Below, in pieces: positions 1 through 10,590 of a DNA stretch of 64,000 nucleotides. How positions within the stretch are numbered: position 1 is the first letter of the stretch; every line of letters starts with the position of its first letter. Origin of the DNA: Diphasiastrum complanatum (taxonomy: Eukaryota > Streptophyta > Lycopodiopsida > Lycopodiales > Lycopodiaceae); contig CM055094.1 in assembly GCA_029204225.1 (NCBI GenBank), positions 24,328,541-24,392,540 of the forward strand, given 5' to 3'. The notes beneath the pieces are model-generated. The model saw nothing but the letters and a program-made list of their open reading frames with translations. It did not search any database and was not told where the DNA came from. Position numbers and translations under genes: made by a program.

Positions 1-231
1 AGATACCTTTGCAATCAACCTGAGCTTAGAAGTTGGAAAGCTCGTTGGGCAGAGTTGATGCAAGAATTTGATATGTCTATCAGATATAGACGGGGGAAAT
101 TCAATACAGTAGCAGATGCCCTTAGCAGAATGCCTATGATAAACGAGCTGAGTTTTACTCAGATTCGTAATGAGTTACTCGAGTCGTTGAGAGGGGAGTG
201 CCAGCATGATGCATTCTTCTCTACTATCTAG
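1..231 (+). pseudogene. Ty3/gypsy RNase H C-terminal end (partial)
   Basis: The frame from base 1 reads through the end of a Ty3/gypsy RNase H domain. It contains the conserved stretch around WAELMQEFDMSIRYRRGK followed by N-T-V-ADALSR, the hallmark end of RNase H in the gypsy pol polyprotein. The start lies outside the window. The frame closes at a TAG near 229-231, before the linker that leads to integrase. Protease, RT and most of RNase H of this element would lie to the left. It is part of the same element as the integrase pieces that follow. Confidence 0.85.
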
Positions 232-429
232 AACTCAGTCCAGAGCAGACAGTTACAGACTCCAAGACCAGCTCCTGGGGCTGGTGCCAGTTCATCCAAG
301 AATACGGCAGCTTCCGTTGAGGATGATGATGAGTCCGAGTATACGTCAGATGACGTTGAGGATTCTGAGCCTGTTTGCTCTATAGAGATAGAGTATGTGT
401 CCCCAGTTCAGAGGATTATAGGCAGCAGG

Positions 430-929
430 TCCTATATGAATGTCATGACAATCCTAGTGTGGGACACTCAGGCATACAGAAGACCTATGAGCTTCTTCGT
501 AGGCAATTTTTCTAGCCCAGTATGAAAAAGGACGTCCAACAGTATGTAACCAGTTGCCAGAAATGTCAAGTAAATAAAGCAGAGCGTTTAAAGGCAGGAG
601 GGTTGTTGCAGCCCTTAGAAATACCGGCTGGTAAATGGGAGAGTATCTCCATGGATTTTATAGTAGGCCTGCCTAAAACCCAAAAGGGCAATGACGTTAT
701 ATGGGTCACAGTTGACCGTCTGACCAAAATGGCTCATTTCGTTCCGACCAAAACAACCGTTAGAGCTCCAAAGTTAGCGAGGTTGTTTGTAGACGGGCTG
801 TTTAAATTGTATGGTCTACCTTCCAGCATAGTCAGCGACCAGGACAGTAAGTTTAATGGAAATTTTTGGAGGGCAGCATTCCATCATCTCCATACTAAAC
901 TTAATATGAATACCACCGACCATCCATAG
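430..929 (+). pseudogene. Ty3/gypsy integrase: zinc-binding domain and first half of core
   Basis: The reading runs from an HHCC zinc-binding region (H-D-N-P-S-V-G-H near 451-475, then C-QKC near 555-567) into the rve integrase core. The first catalytic Asp sits in SMDFIVGLP (about 645-672) and the second in IVSDQDSKF (about 829-855). The Trp codon before PSMKKDV has become TAG near 510, and the reading stops at TAG 928-930, a few residues before the catalytic Glu. The neighbours continue the same polyprotein, so this is one integrase broken by point mutations, not separate genes. Confidence 0.88.
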
Positions 930-1695
930 ACGGATGGTCAAACAGAGAGGGTAAATCAGGTGCTGGAGGATATGCTTCGTGCATACGTCAACAAGAAGCA
1001 GACTAATTGGGAGGAGTACCTCTCGATATTAGAGTTTGCTTACAGTAGTACCAAACATTCAGCTACGGGATACAGCCCATTTATGCTAATGTACGGTTTT
1101 CAGCCACGCTCACCCACAGCTGTAGGGTTTAAACAAGAAAAAGTTGAAGCAGCCAAAAACTTTTTAGAGGATCTAAACCAGATGATAGAACATGCTAAGC
1201 GTAGCATTAGGCAGTCCCAGGATCGGGCCAGGCATTATGCAGATCCACACGGACGGGATGTGCAGTTCTCCACTGGTGAGAAAGTCTACTTGAGAGTCCC
1301 AGTTGACTCTAAAACCCTCAAATCAGGAGTGTGTGCTAAGTTGTCTCCTAGGTATTGTGGTCCCTTTGCCATCAGTAGGAGACTAGGCAAGGTCACCTAT
1401 GAACTAAAACTCCCACACAGTAGTAAGGTTTTTCCAGTCTTTCATGTAAGTCAGTTACGAAAAGCCTTAGCCAGATCAGAAAATCTGGTAGGGGACAGTG
1501 TTCTAGTTCTCCCATTGGATCCTCAACAACCTCCACATGAACCAGAGGAGATTCTTGATAGTAGAGAGACGCAGACTCATCATACTCTCTATACCGAGAA
1601 TATCTGGTCAAGTGGAATGATCAGCCTGTTGAGAATGCCACTTGGGAAAGAGGCAGCGTCCTTCGCAAGATTTTTCCAGACTTTGTCTTAGAGGA
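930..1695 (+). pseudogene. Ty3/gypsy integrase C-terminal half with chromodomain (chromovirus)
   Basis: After the stop at 928-930 the same frame continues with TDGQTERVNQ, which holds the catalytic Glu of the DDE integrase. The gypsy-type integrase C-terminal barrel follows (KLSPRYCGPF to VFPVFHVSQLRKAL, about 1340-1470). A chromodomain start is visible as PEEILDSRE (about 1540-1568). Around 1590 the coherent reading shifts frame: the chromodomain core (REYLVKWND, then ATWERG) lies in another frame and ends at a TAA at 1708-1710. A chromodomain directly after integrase places the element in the chromovirus branch, whose members use it to target chromatin. One frameshift and one nonsense mutation make it inactive. 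Confidence 0.85.
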
Positions 1696-1710
1696 CCAAG
1701 ACGGTTCTTA

Positions 1711-1722
1711 AGGGGGAGGGAG
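1711..1722 (+). other. Polypurine tract of the Ty3/gypsy element
   Basis: A purine run AGGGGGAGGGAG lies immediately after the pol stop and directly before a TGTTAC LTR start. This is the expected position for the primer of plus-strand DNA synthesis. Confidence 0.75.
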
Positions 1723-1850
1723 TGTTACGAGCTCGTGATCAGTGTCGAACCCTAGAGAACACAGATAGGTCAGATACCGCAGTTAGGGTCGTGTCCAGCG
1801 TACACGACCAACAGGGCAAGACAGTGTGACACCTCACAAAACAATCAAAC
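1723..1850 (+). mobile_element. Start of 3' LTR of the chromovirus (end not resolved)
   Basis: The sequence begins TGTTACGAGCTCG right after the polypurine tract, as expected for the U3 start of a 3' LTR. No second copy lies in the window, so the LTR end is not defined; 1850 is a nominal limit where the sequence turns strongly AT-rich. Confidence 0.6.
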
Positions 1851-4550
1851 AAGCACTCATCAATTTTTGAAAAATTTTAAGCATGTCTCAGTGTCTCCAC
1901 CTAGCTTTTATTCTTCACAATCGTCTTTGCATGTGTTTATTTGTTACATGGCAAGTAAAAGGCTATTAATGTCATATAGCTTCATAAACTTTATGTGAAT
2001 GGCCTTAATGCATGGGCTTTTGGAAGTACATCATCTTTTTTCAACCATTTAGTTTCATGAATTTAAGTATGGGAGCAATAATATCATGAAAAATGCATCA
2101 GATAAAGGAAGCAAAGGAGGAGCTTCGACAATGTATCAAAGAAGCACGGTAGGTTTGTCCAACTCTTTGTAAATGGATCAATGTTCAATTTAAGTCTTCA
2201 TATTTCAAGTGCTTGTCATTGATTAAGAACTTATTGTGAGCATGATATCAACATGTAAGCTCATCTTAAGTTTATGAAAACATCCAAGTTTCTAGAAATA
2301 TTAAGAATTTTATATTCATGTACTAGTTCATTAGTTGTTGGTGCTAGTTAAAGCTAAGATTATTTCTATACCTTTGTGAAGGTTGGGATTGGATCAAGTG
2401 TTTGAGGCAACTATGAACTCACTCTTTTGGAGACTTCTCAAATAGTTGGAAAGTCATCCACAAAATCATGAATCTAGTGAATAGATGGTCACTCCCTTTG
2501 TAGGTTTGAAAGTTAGGCTGGCCCATTGCTGAGCTAGGGTATACCCTCACCGTAGAAATGTGAGCCCTTGAAGAAAACATGAGCTTGAGGAAGTCTTGTT
2601 GCACCAATCCACAACACTTTGAACATTCAATAACCACCTTGCCGATTTTTAGAATTATATGTATGACCCTTAATAAATATATGGTCTTTCATTTAGTGAC
2701 TAGTCAAATGCTAAGTATCTAAAGCATGTGATTTCTACTTAATTCCAAAGAGACAATCAATCACTTTATTTATAAAAATTCATTGAGAGGTATACATTAT
2801 TTGAAAAGGAAAATACGACTCATTACTTTGCACAAGAAAATGACATGAAAACAAGGACTTTTGTTATGAGCATAAGATTTAATGTGTAATAATGCATATT
2901 GGTATTGTGCAAGAGAGTCTCAAGATCAATTATTTTTGGTTTATCTTCTCTTCTTATGCTCATATGATTGTGTTTTGATAGATAAGGCACAATCTTATGT
3001 GCATGTTTAGAACAAAATAGAAAACAAAGAATAGACCCCACCATGGCTCATTCAGGCAAGACACAAATCCAGGAAAACTTCGTAGGAAGTGTCTCTCCGT
3101 GATCCTAATCATCAGAAGTTTGAGAGGAGGAGAACGTACTTTTGTATGGTATTGGGAAGCTTTCAAAGACATTAATTTAATGCTACCAAGTATTTTGCAA
3201 TTTAGAGTGCAATCTATTTAAGAAACTCTAGTGGAAACCCGGTGCAAATATGTGTAAATTCATATTTGAATTTTATTCTTACTTTCCATGTTGTACTTAC
3301 ACAAGGTTTACCATTTCTAGACATTACCTGCTTCTAAATTAAGACTCACAATAAGCGCTTTAATGTCGAACAATATTGAGATCAAAGACTATCCCTTTTT
3401 CTTTTAAGCTTCAAATGACTAAAAACTCTTCTTTCAAATTTAAGATCAACAGCTAATTCAAAGATGGATCGGTACAAAGGGTTATTTATATTCTGCATCT
3501 CAACACCTAGTCAAATAATGTGCTAGCACATAGGTTTGAAGAATCTGAACATTTACTAATCTCATCCATTGAGTACATCATGTTGTTGGATGAGTACAAA
3601 ATAATGATGAAAGTTACTAAAACTATGCAAGAAAATGTAAATGAACCAATCATAACTTTTATTTCAACCTTCAAGTTACTCTTGTGAAATTTAGATTGCT
3701 TATAAATCTCTTATGGGGCTGGTACACAATGCAAACATCTTTCATTGGCTCTTTATAATGTTTTAAATGTTCTAGGAAGTGAAAGGAAAATTGTTCTTAT
3801 CAAAAGCCACTAGCAAATTATCGAATAATAGAGATTGTATTTACTTAAAGACGTGGTTTCCCATTGAACAATACGATTTCAATATAGAGTGTGATGTATT
3901 TTGCCATGACTCAAACTTGATATAGCATTGGATCTGCTTTATATAACTCATTTCCCCCATGAGTCATGCAATTGGTGCTTCACAAACTTGCCAAGGAAAT
4001 GGTAGCTATTTTAATGAATATATACTCATAGATTTTAACATTCTAGAGTACCATTTGGACTTCAAAAATTTGTCGAAACACTCAAAGCTCTACACATCCA
4101 AATATAAGAAACCTCCATTTGATATTGCATAGAATCAACATGTTAGACTTTTCTCTGTTGAATATGATTGTAATACACATGGTAAGATGAACTTGCTTAT
4201 TAGTGAGAAGTAAAGCATCCACAGTAAAATTTGCCCCCATAGGCATTGGCTCAGATCCCCACTACTACCTGAGTGGACATTTGGAGCCTTGTTCTCCTTG
4301 AGTACATGATGTGATGTGTAATGTTGTACATAATGATGCTTGTTGAGCTATTATCGGAAAATAAAAAGAAATTATTAATGTATGAAATTGTAGGATGTTG
4401 TTGATACAATACGAAGATTATATTATCTTTCATTGAAGCTTTGTGTACAAGTATTTGATGTATGTAATAAACAACAAAATATCTAGTAGTGTACTATGAT
4501 TAGTATCTCTTATAAAAAATGTCTAGTCGCATCAGAACACAATTTGAACA
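1851..4550. other. AT-rich region with no recognised gene
   Basis: About 2.7 kb of AT-rich sequence without a coherent reading frame or recognisable protein motif. Part of the left end may be the remainder of the chromovirus 3' LTR. The small open frames here are short, low in complexity and show no family motif. Confidence 0.5.
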
Positions 4551-4699
4551 TCAAATACACCATACAGAAAGCGTGAGTGCTCCAAATGTTTTCTTGGACA
4601 AGAACATATCTTTTTCGTATATTGGCTCCTACCTCCACTCTACTTGTTGATCAACCTCCTTCGTCCATTTCTTCCTTGATCTTCCTTCTATGTTCTGCT

Positions 4700-5190
4700 C
4701 CCTAGTATTTGAAAAGCACGTTGGGGCTTTGACCTAAATGCATTTTCAACCACATCATGGTATGTGGGGAGTTGCACACCAAGCTAAACACTTCATGCAC
4801 AAGGGCTTGACTACAAGAAGTGGATATGTGCTATATTGCATAGTCCTATTGATAGATTTGCTATCCCTTTCTCCTTTGTTATTCCCTGTAACTTGAAGAC
4901 ATTCTTTTAGAATATTTGTGCTATTTGTGTTGCACTATTGCTGGTTTTGTAAGGAAAGAATTGTGCATACTTTGTAAGCCTATCTAGCACCATAGTGATG
5001 CCATCACAACGTCCAGACTGTGGATAAAGAAAGTATAAATTCCATATTGATGCTTTTGTCCACCGTTGCATAGGAATTGGTTATGGATGTAACAAACCTA
5101 GTTATTTGACATGCTCTATTTTCTTGACCTAACAAGAGGTACATTCTTGCACATAATGATATATAGTCTTTTTCAAACCAACCCATTTAA
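4700..5190 (-). pseudogene. Ty3/gypsy integrase remnant
   Basis: The reading at 5186-5004 aligns by pattern with the end of the zinc-binding domain and the start of the integrase core: a Cys-bearing segment, QITRFV-like residues, then INMEFILSL, where the usual SMDFI carries the first catalytic Asp (here E in place of D). Downstream on the minus strand a GITMVLDRLTKYAQF-like segment (about 4990-4930) follows in another frame. The remainder is too decayed to follow. Confidence 0.5.
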
Positions 5191-5390
5191 ACAACTTTCT
5201 AATCATTTGATGTTTTCAACATGCCACTATGTCCAACACTTGGAAGTGAGTGTAAGTGATATAGAACTTGTGAGATAAACTATTAGGAGCAATCACAACT
5301 CTAGAATTGTCGTAAACTAATATTTATCCTTGTCTCCTAACCATGGATATGTGACAGAATTGGGATTCAATAACTCTTCCAAAATCTTCT

Positions 5391-5585
5391 TCAAATCAGA
5401 TCTTCCATATACTCTACTTCTTTTATCCATTCAACATTCAACAAAGTTATTGCAAAGATTGAACGAAGCCTAAATTTTGACCATAACATTATACGTTTTT
5501 CTAACGTAGGATTGTCCAAAATTTGCTTCTCATTTTCAGCCACATAGTCCAAATAATCTTCTATAGGTTCTGATAATGCCTTCAT
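5391..5585 (-). pseudogene. Probable linker between RNase H and integrase
   Basis: A 64-residue charged reading lies between the RNase H and integrase remnants of the minus-strand Ty3/gypsy element. It has no motif I recognise, but its position fits the start of the integrase region. It is kept as part of the decayed element, not as a separate gene. Confidence 0.3.
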
Positions 5586-5639
5586 TTGTGAGGACTATAT
5601 TCTTGACAATTCAGCAACAACTATGTTTTCTTTTCCTTT

Positions 5640-6002
5640 GAAATAAATACTAAATTATGAAGTCATAGCATTGAACCTGTGATAACCATCTCTTTTGCTT
5701 GTCATTCATGGCTTCTGACTCGAATTATTTTAGTCTGTGGTATCGCTTTCAATCAAAAAATTAGAACCATATGAATAATGGCACCATTTCTTAAGTGCAT
5801 GCACAATTTCTAGCATCTCCTTATCATGAGTAGGATATGATGCCTCTGAATCAGTGAGTTTATTGCTTTCATAAGAAATAATTCCATTTAACTGACTTAG
5901 AATAGCCCCTAATCCCATCCCACTCGCATCCATGGTAACCATGAAAGGTAGGTTGAAGTCAAGTTGTACCAATATGGTAGTTGTTATTAAAGCTTCTTTC
6001 AA
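5640..6002 (-). pseudogene. Ty3/gypsy RNase H remnant
   Basis: The frame carries FMVTMDASGMGLGAILSQ, the RNase H active-site Asp motif of gypsy elements, then S-Y-PTHDKEMLEIVHALKKW, which contains the catalytic Glu region. Beyond a stop near 5728 a second frame reads KQKRWLSQVQCYDF, the conserved end of the domain. The ADALSR signature is eroded. Confidence 0.75.
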
Positions 6003-6179
6003 GGCTTAAGTACTCAATTGAGCTTTATCATTCCACTCAAATTTATCCTTTCTCGTGAGATACATAAGTAGTGCTGCAACTTCTGAGAGGTTCTGAATGA
6101 ATCATTTATAATACGATGCCAAACCTAATTAACCTCTCAATTTTGTTACATAGTTAGGAGATTTCCATTCCTTGATCAC

Positions 6180-6560
6180 TTTGAGTTTTTCCTAATCCAC
6201 CTTTACTCCTTAGAAAGAATGTGTCCCAAGTACTCCACCTCATCCCAAGAAGATTCACATTTGGTTAATTTTGCAAACAGTTTATATTCCCATCGAATTC
6301 TCATAACCATATCTAAATGTTTTGCATTCTCTTCCATGTTTCTGCTGTATGTCAGCATGTCATCAAATAACACCAATACAAATAGGTATGGATAGTGTTC
6401 AGAGATCATGTTCATGAGAGCTTGAAATGTGGTAGGAACATTGGTTAAACGAAATGGCATAACCTTGAAATATGAAAATATTGGCTCCTTTCAGAGCATC
6501 CAATAGACCATCTACTCTTGAAAGATTGATTTAGATCTTGGTTCTAGTTCAATGGTGTGA
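6180..6560 (-). pseudogene. Ty3/gypsy reverse transcriptase remnant
   Basis: A SRVDGLLDALKGANIF-like RT entry (about 6535-6475) precedes MPFRLTNVPTTFQALMN (6460-6410), the gypsy motif B region. FVLVLFDDMLTYS follows, the position of the catalytic F/YxDD motif C. The conserved YLGHILSKE end of the palm is present at about 6230-6203. Most of the fingers region before motif B is missing, so the domain is internally deleted. Confidence 0.75.
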
Positions 6561-6713
6561 TCCATGAATTGAGTTGGTGGATTGCCTATAGGCAAATATT
6601 CTACAAATATGTCTAAGAATTTATCCAAAACTTTCATAACTCATGAATTTTTCACCTCCTTAACCTTGGACAATGTTTTGGCTTTGACTCCTTTAACTTG
6701 TCCTTTTGTTTCT

Positions 6714-7122
6714 TCAATCAAGAGCACAATCATTCCCACTTTTGTCCTTGACAAACATTGAGCTTTCTCTGCATAAATTAGTTGTAAGGTTGAATTTCAT
6801 TACATGGATTGAATACTGCATACTTAATAATGTTATGTTAATTTTCTGAAATTCATCAATGCTTGTGAAAAATTGATTGACATTCCCTAGATTTTTGAAC
6901 CATTCCAGCCCTAGAATAATATCAATTGGACCCATTTGACTATTTGTGAAAACGTGTCTCAAGTATGTAACCATCAATTTGCAACTTAACCACAAGAGTG
7001 GTTTTGTTGCAAGGAATGGTTGATCCATTCACTATTTGTACTTTCATCTCATCAGAGGAATCTAAAGATGCTAAACCACAACTCCTAAGAGATCGACTAT
7101 TGAAAAAATTGTGTGTACACAC
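6714..7122 (-). pseudogene. Ty3/gypsy aspartic protease remnant
   Basis: Two overlapping frames carry the pieces of a retroviral-type protease: HNFFNSRSLRSCGL and VQIVNGSTIPCN in one frame, then G-P-I-D-I-ILGLEWFKNLG in the next. The last is the conserved 'D.ILGM.WL' end of the gypsy protease. The N-terminal active-site motif is not recognisable. A frameshift near 7000-7030 separates the two parts. Confidence 0.65.
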
Positions 7123-7434
7123 ACTTTTCTTCGATTAACTAGTGCATCGATAAAGACAATTTTACTTGAATGGGATCCATTTAAGCATTTAAAGATATGT
7201 CTAGTAACTTTGCTTCTTGGTTCTTCCTAATGGCACACTTCCACTATCCATTGTTTGGATGATTTTGTTGTGAGTCCTCATCTAGTGATGTCTCCTCATT
7301 CTCAACATTGCTTAACAATGGTTCATAGTCGAAGTCATCTTCCTGTCTCACACATTCACATCATTGTCATGACCTTCAATGGTAAAAAAAATACCTGCAA
7401 ACTTCCTCTTATCACACTTATGCCCAAGTTTCCA

Positions 7435-7482
7435 TTTTTGTTTGCAAATGAAACATATGCCCAGTTGTTGAAGATGATCAAT
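7435..7482 (-). pseudogene. Gag zinc knuckle remnant (CCHC)
   Basis: The minus strand reads C-F-I-C-K-Q-K-W-K-L-G-H-K-C, the CX2C...GHxC zinc knuckle typical of chromovirus-like gypsy Gag. It lies between the gag core and the protease remnant, as expected. Confidence 0.65.
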
Positions 7483-8044
7483 CTCAGAGTTAGATCTAAT
7501 GAGCTTAAGTTCAGGCTTTGCCTCCATCGTAACAACCTACTTTGTATTGGAATTCTCCTGTCGGGTTCTCTTATTGTATGGTATCGAACATATTTGTTTT
7601 TATCTTTATCATCTTTGTATATAGACTTAGCATTATTACTTCTGTTAGATGTGTGCCTTGTAGTCTCATACTTAGATGACCCTCACTTGGTTGGGCTATT
7701 TACCAATGTAGCTAGGCTCAATATTAAGAGCTATTTTCATAACTTGATCTAATGCTGTGCAAAATCATGATGCTTGGTTAGCTCCAATATCAAATTGTAA
7801 ACCCTGAACGTATCTTCGTAGATGGTCCATCTCGATGATGGTAGGGAATTGCAAAATCAAAAATCCAAAATTCAAAATTGAACCCTTGTGACATTTTCTT
7901 CATCTTTGAAGTGCATTTCATTTCTGAATGGACTTTTGAAAGTACTAATGCAAGCATTCTTAGTTAACTCCCAGTTTTCTGGTTCATTGCGCACTCTCCC
8001 AAAGTGGTTCTAACTCTATACCATTTCCCTTTCTCATTCACCAC

Positions 8045-8290
8045 TTATAAGCTACTACTTCGAAATGTATACTTTGCATAAACGATTTTAGCTGGATCAG
8101 GTCTGTTAAACAAGATAAATAAACGATCCAACTTATCCAACCATTCTTCAATGTCAATGAACTTGGCATCAACATTCAATTTTTCAATGGTGATTTTATC
8201 GTCATACTCACGTACATCCATGTGACTTCGTTCATTGCCAGCTGTCAACTTATGCAGAAATTTGTTACCGGATCCATCTTTGATTTGCAA
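8045..8290 (-). pseudogene. Ty3/gypsy gag fragment
   Basis: This 81-residue reading resembles the gypsy Gag (retrotrans_gag) core: an acidic W-L-D-K-L-D segment followed by D-P-A-K-I-V-YAKYTF, matching the usual pattern of a tryptophan helix and then 'D..KV..A...L'. It ends where the typical A..WW would follow, so the domain is truncated by mutation. It sits upstream (minus strand) of the zinc knuckle and protease remnants. Confidence 0.6.
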
Positions 8291-8330
8291 CTCAATATTA
8301 ATTCATGGAATACCCTTATCCTTTTGGAAT

Positions 8331-9046
8331 CTCCAATTATCACCTTATTAGATTGATATCATCACTACGAGCATCTTGACTCAAATACTCAACTGCTTGT
8401 AAAGGGTTTGTACTTGTAAGGATGATGACGATTTTTCTGGATTTGACGTATCATTGTGAACCATATAAGCCCCAGAAGTTGTCCATTGCCTATTTTATAG
8501 ACAAAGCCCATCCCGTAATTTGACATAATTATCTTGAAGTCCAATTAGCTCTTGTTAAGCCTTGTTAAATGTACTTTGGCCCTTTTTGGCCTACTATCCT
8601 TATTAAAATTACTTTGAGGGGTCTAAAGAGGGAATCACCTTCATTTGTAAGGCTAATAATTTGTTTTGGGCCCAACAAAGCTTTTAATGGATATTATTAT
8701 GCACTTTTGAGCACTTATGTATTCAAGATACATGACAAGTTGGTAGATATTCGGAGCATTTAAATTCCTTGAGTGTTTCACAAAGCATTGTTAGCTGCGC
8801 ATGTAAGGATTTGATAAATATATGTAGAGCATTGAACAACGTTGGTACATTATGTGTCTCTACTCTTGCATAAGTTGGTACGTCTTTTGTTTGCTTTTGT
8901 GCTAGGTCACGGATATGACATATTTCATTCACTAGTAGGATCTTAACTAAGGGTGCTTTCAGACTAGCGGCAAGTGCCTTAGCCTGAGTTTATTCTTTCT
9001 AGCTGAACTTGAAGCATGCTAAAATGAAATAACCTTACTAGACTTT

Positions 9047-9050
<4 letters not shown>
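8331..9050. other. No recognised gene; possible leader/LTR remains
   Basis: This stretch lies directly upstream of the minus-strand gag remnant and could hold its 5' leader or LTR. I found no convincing PBS and no matching LTR. Nothing else is recognised. Confidence 0.4.

Positions 9051-9126
<76 letters not shown>
9051..9126. repeat. (CT)n microsatellite, 76 bp
   Basis: A pure CT dinucleotide run that ends exactly where the first LINE fragment becomes recognisable. Confidence 0.98.
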
Positions 9127-9128
<2 letters not shown>

Positions 9129-10418
9129 AGCCCTTCAGCCTTGTATGCGATAGAGATATGGTGTCTAGGACTATCATCTTCAAATGGTCCAACATTTCAC
9201 GCTTACAGACCACCATGTTAGCTCACATGATCCAAGCGAAGCCCTCGATTCCCCATGAGATCATCCTTGCGGAGTTTGCCACCCCCCCTGTTCAGATTGA
9301 GGCAGCCTTCCAGCTTATCACGTACATCCAGAGAGCTCAGGCACTTCCTGATACCGAGTAGAGATATATGCGGATCGCACTCATGTCCTCTCATCACCTT
9401 CAAATTCAGGGATACCACTATCACGGTTCTCCCAGGCATCACACTTCCTCATGGAAACGTTTGGTATCACTATCATTGATCTCCCTTTGGGTACACACCA
9501 GTACATTAGACGTTTCTTATACAGAGCATATCTCGAGCGCCAGTTGGGGGTTAAACCTGACTACTACCGGACTCATTTTCTGGAGCAGGATGCCACTGGT
9601 CTCCCAGTTTTACCTCGCTATTTGTCCTCTGGACTATCACACGGTCTCCGTTTCACTTTGGGACAGTTCAGAGTCTCCTAACATCAATTGGCTATTGAGA
9701 CAAGCGGATTCCAAGGTACACCACGAGAGGAGAGACTATGCCTGTTGTGTCCCCTACATGAGATAGAGTCCGAGGAGCATTTCATCTTCAGATCTCCCAT
9801 ATATTATGAGATTAGAGGGAGATATCACTGTCTATTCCGTGACATGCCTACTACACTCAGAGCATTGATTGGATATGAGGACTCTCGCTGTGTCGCACTT
9901 ATGCAATGAGAGATGGTCTTGTTGCTCTAGGATATGTACGAGTCAGCTCACCAGCCACATCCTAGCTCTCAGGCTCAAATTATGTCTTTCTTCACCAGGA
10001 GACGGACACGATCTGATGATGATGACGACAACATACCACCTCACCGATGTCAAAGAGAGTGTATCACTCACAATCATGCAGCAGTTCGCACTTTTCGCCT
10101 TATTACGAGAGCACATAGTTTTCACCCTCCTAGACGACGTCAGCTACGGTCCATACCTCCTATTACAGCTCGTATCACATCTTTTTTCAGCAGCAGCGCT
10201 AGATGATATTACTCTACTCCTGGCAGCTATTTTGCTCCCACTTATGGACAGTTGGCAGTTTGTAGTTTACAGTTATATTATTCATCTTTTTATGCATAGT
10301 TTTTTCTTGGAGACGTTTATATACGCTCCCATGGTTTTCACATACTTGACATGTACTCCTTTTCGTCTTATATGTCTTTTGGCATGGAAAAGACATTAAT
10401 AAAGCTTTCTTTCTTTCT

Positions 10419-10422
<4 letters not shown>
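9127..10422 (+). mobile_element. LINE fragment: ORF2 C-terminal region and 3' UTR
   Basis: The plus strand reads pieces typical of the region after the RT domain of L1-like LINEs: I-P-HEIILAEFATPPVQIEA (about 9250-9305, the usual 'TP..V..E.G..PI') and a C-terminal zinc knuckle at 9740-9800. A 3' UTR ends in AATAAAGC near 10399-10406, followed by TTTC/CT-rich sequence. Several frameshifts and stops interrupt it. The RT and endonuclease parts are missing, so it is a 5'-truncated copy, the common fate of LINE insertions. Confidence 0.6.
9688..9909 (+). pseudogene. LINE ORF2 C-terminal zinc-knuckle domain
   Basis: This 73-residue reading contains R-L-C-LLCPLHEIESEEHFIF followed by P-I-YYEIRGRYH. 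It matches the zf-RVT-like end of LINE ORF2 proteins (C-x2-C, then E-x-E-x-HF and 'CPLY..IR'). The final Cys of the canonical knuckle is replaced (HFIFRSPIYY), so zinc binding is probably lost. In L1-type elements this domain helps bind the element RNA. It is continuous with the preceding decayed ORF2 reading. Confidence 0.6.

Positions 10423-10470
<48 letters not shown>
10423..10470. repeat. (CT)n microsatellite between two LINE pieces
   Basis: A CT run of about 48 bp joins the 3' end of the first LINE piece to the 5' part of the second. It may be a microsatellite tail of the first LINE or a 5' feature of the second. Confidence 0.97.
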
Positions 10471-10475
<5 letters not shown>

Positions 10476-10590
10476 ATGACAAAGTTACGCTCATTTCCGT
10501 AAAACTGCTTGATTAGGGTTTTGCTTCCTCTCTCATCTATCTCCTGCAAATCATCCTACGACTTCGTTTCGCCTTCCTCCAGGCTTTGTC

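Larger units (their letters stand above)
4560..8330 (-). mobile_element. Decayed Ty3/gypsy retrotransposon (gag to integrase), minus strand
   Basis: Read on the minus strand the interval shows gypsy domains in canonical order: gag (about 8300-8045), a zinc knuckle (about 7480-7435), protease (7122-6850), RT (6560-6180), RNase H (6002-5640) and integrase (about 5190-4700). Every domain is broken by stops and frameshifts, and no intact LTR, PBS or PPT was identified. It has decayed far more than the chromovirus at the left edge and is in the opposite orientation. Confidence 0.75.
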
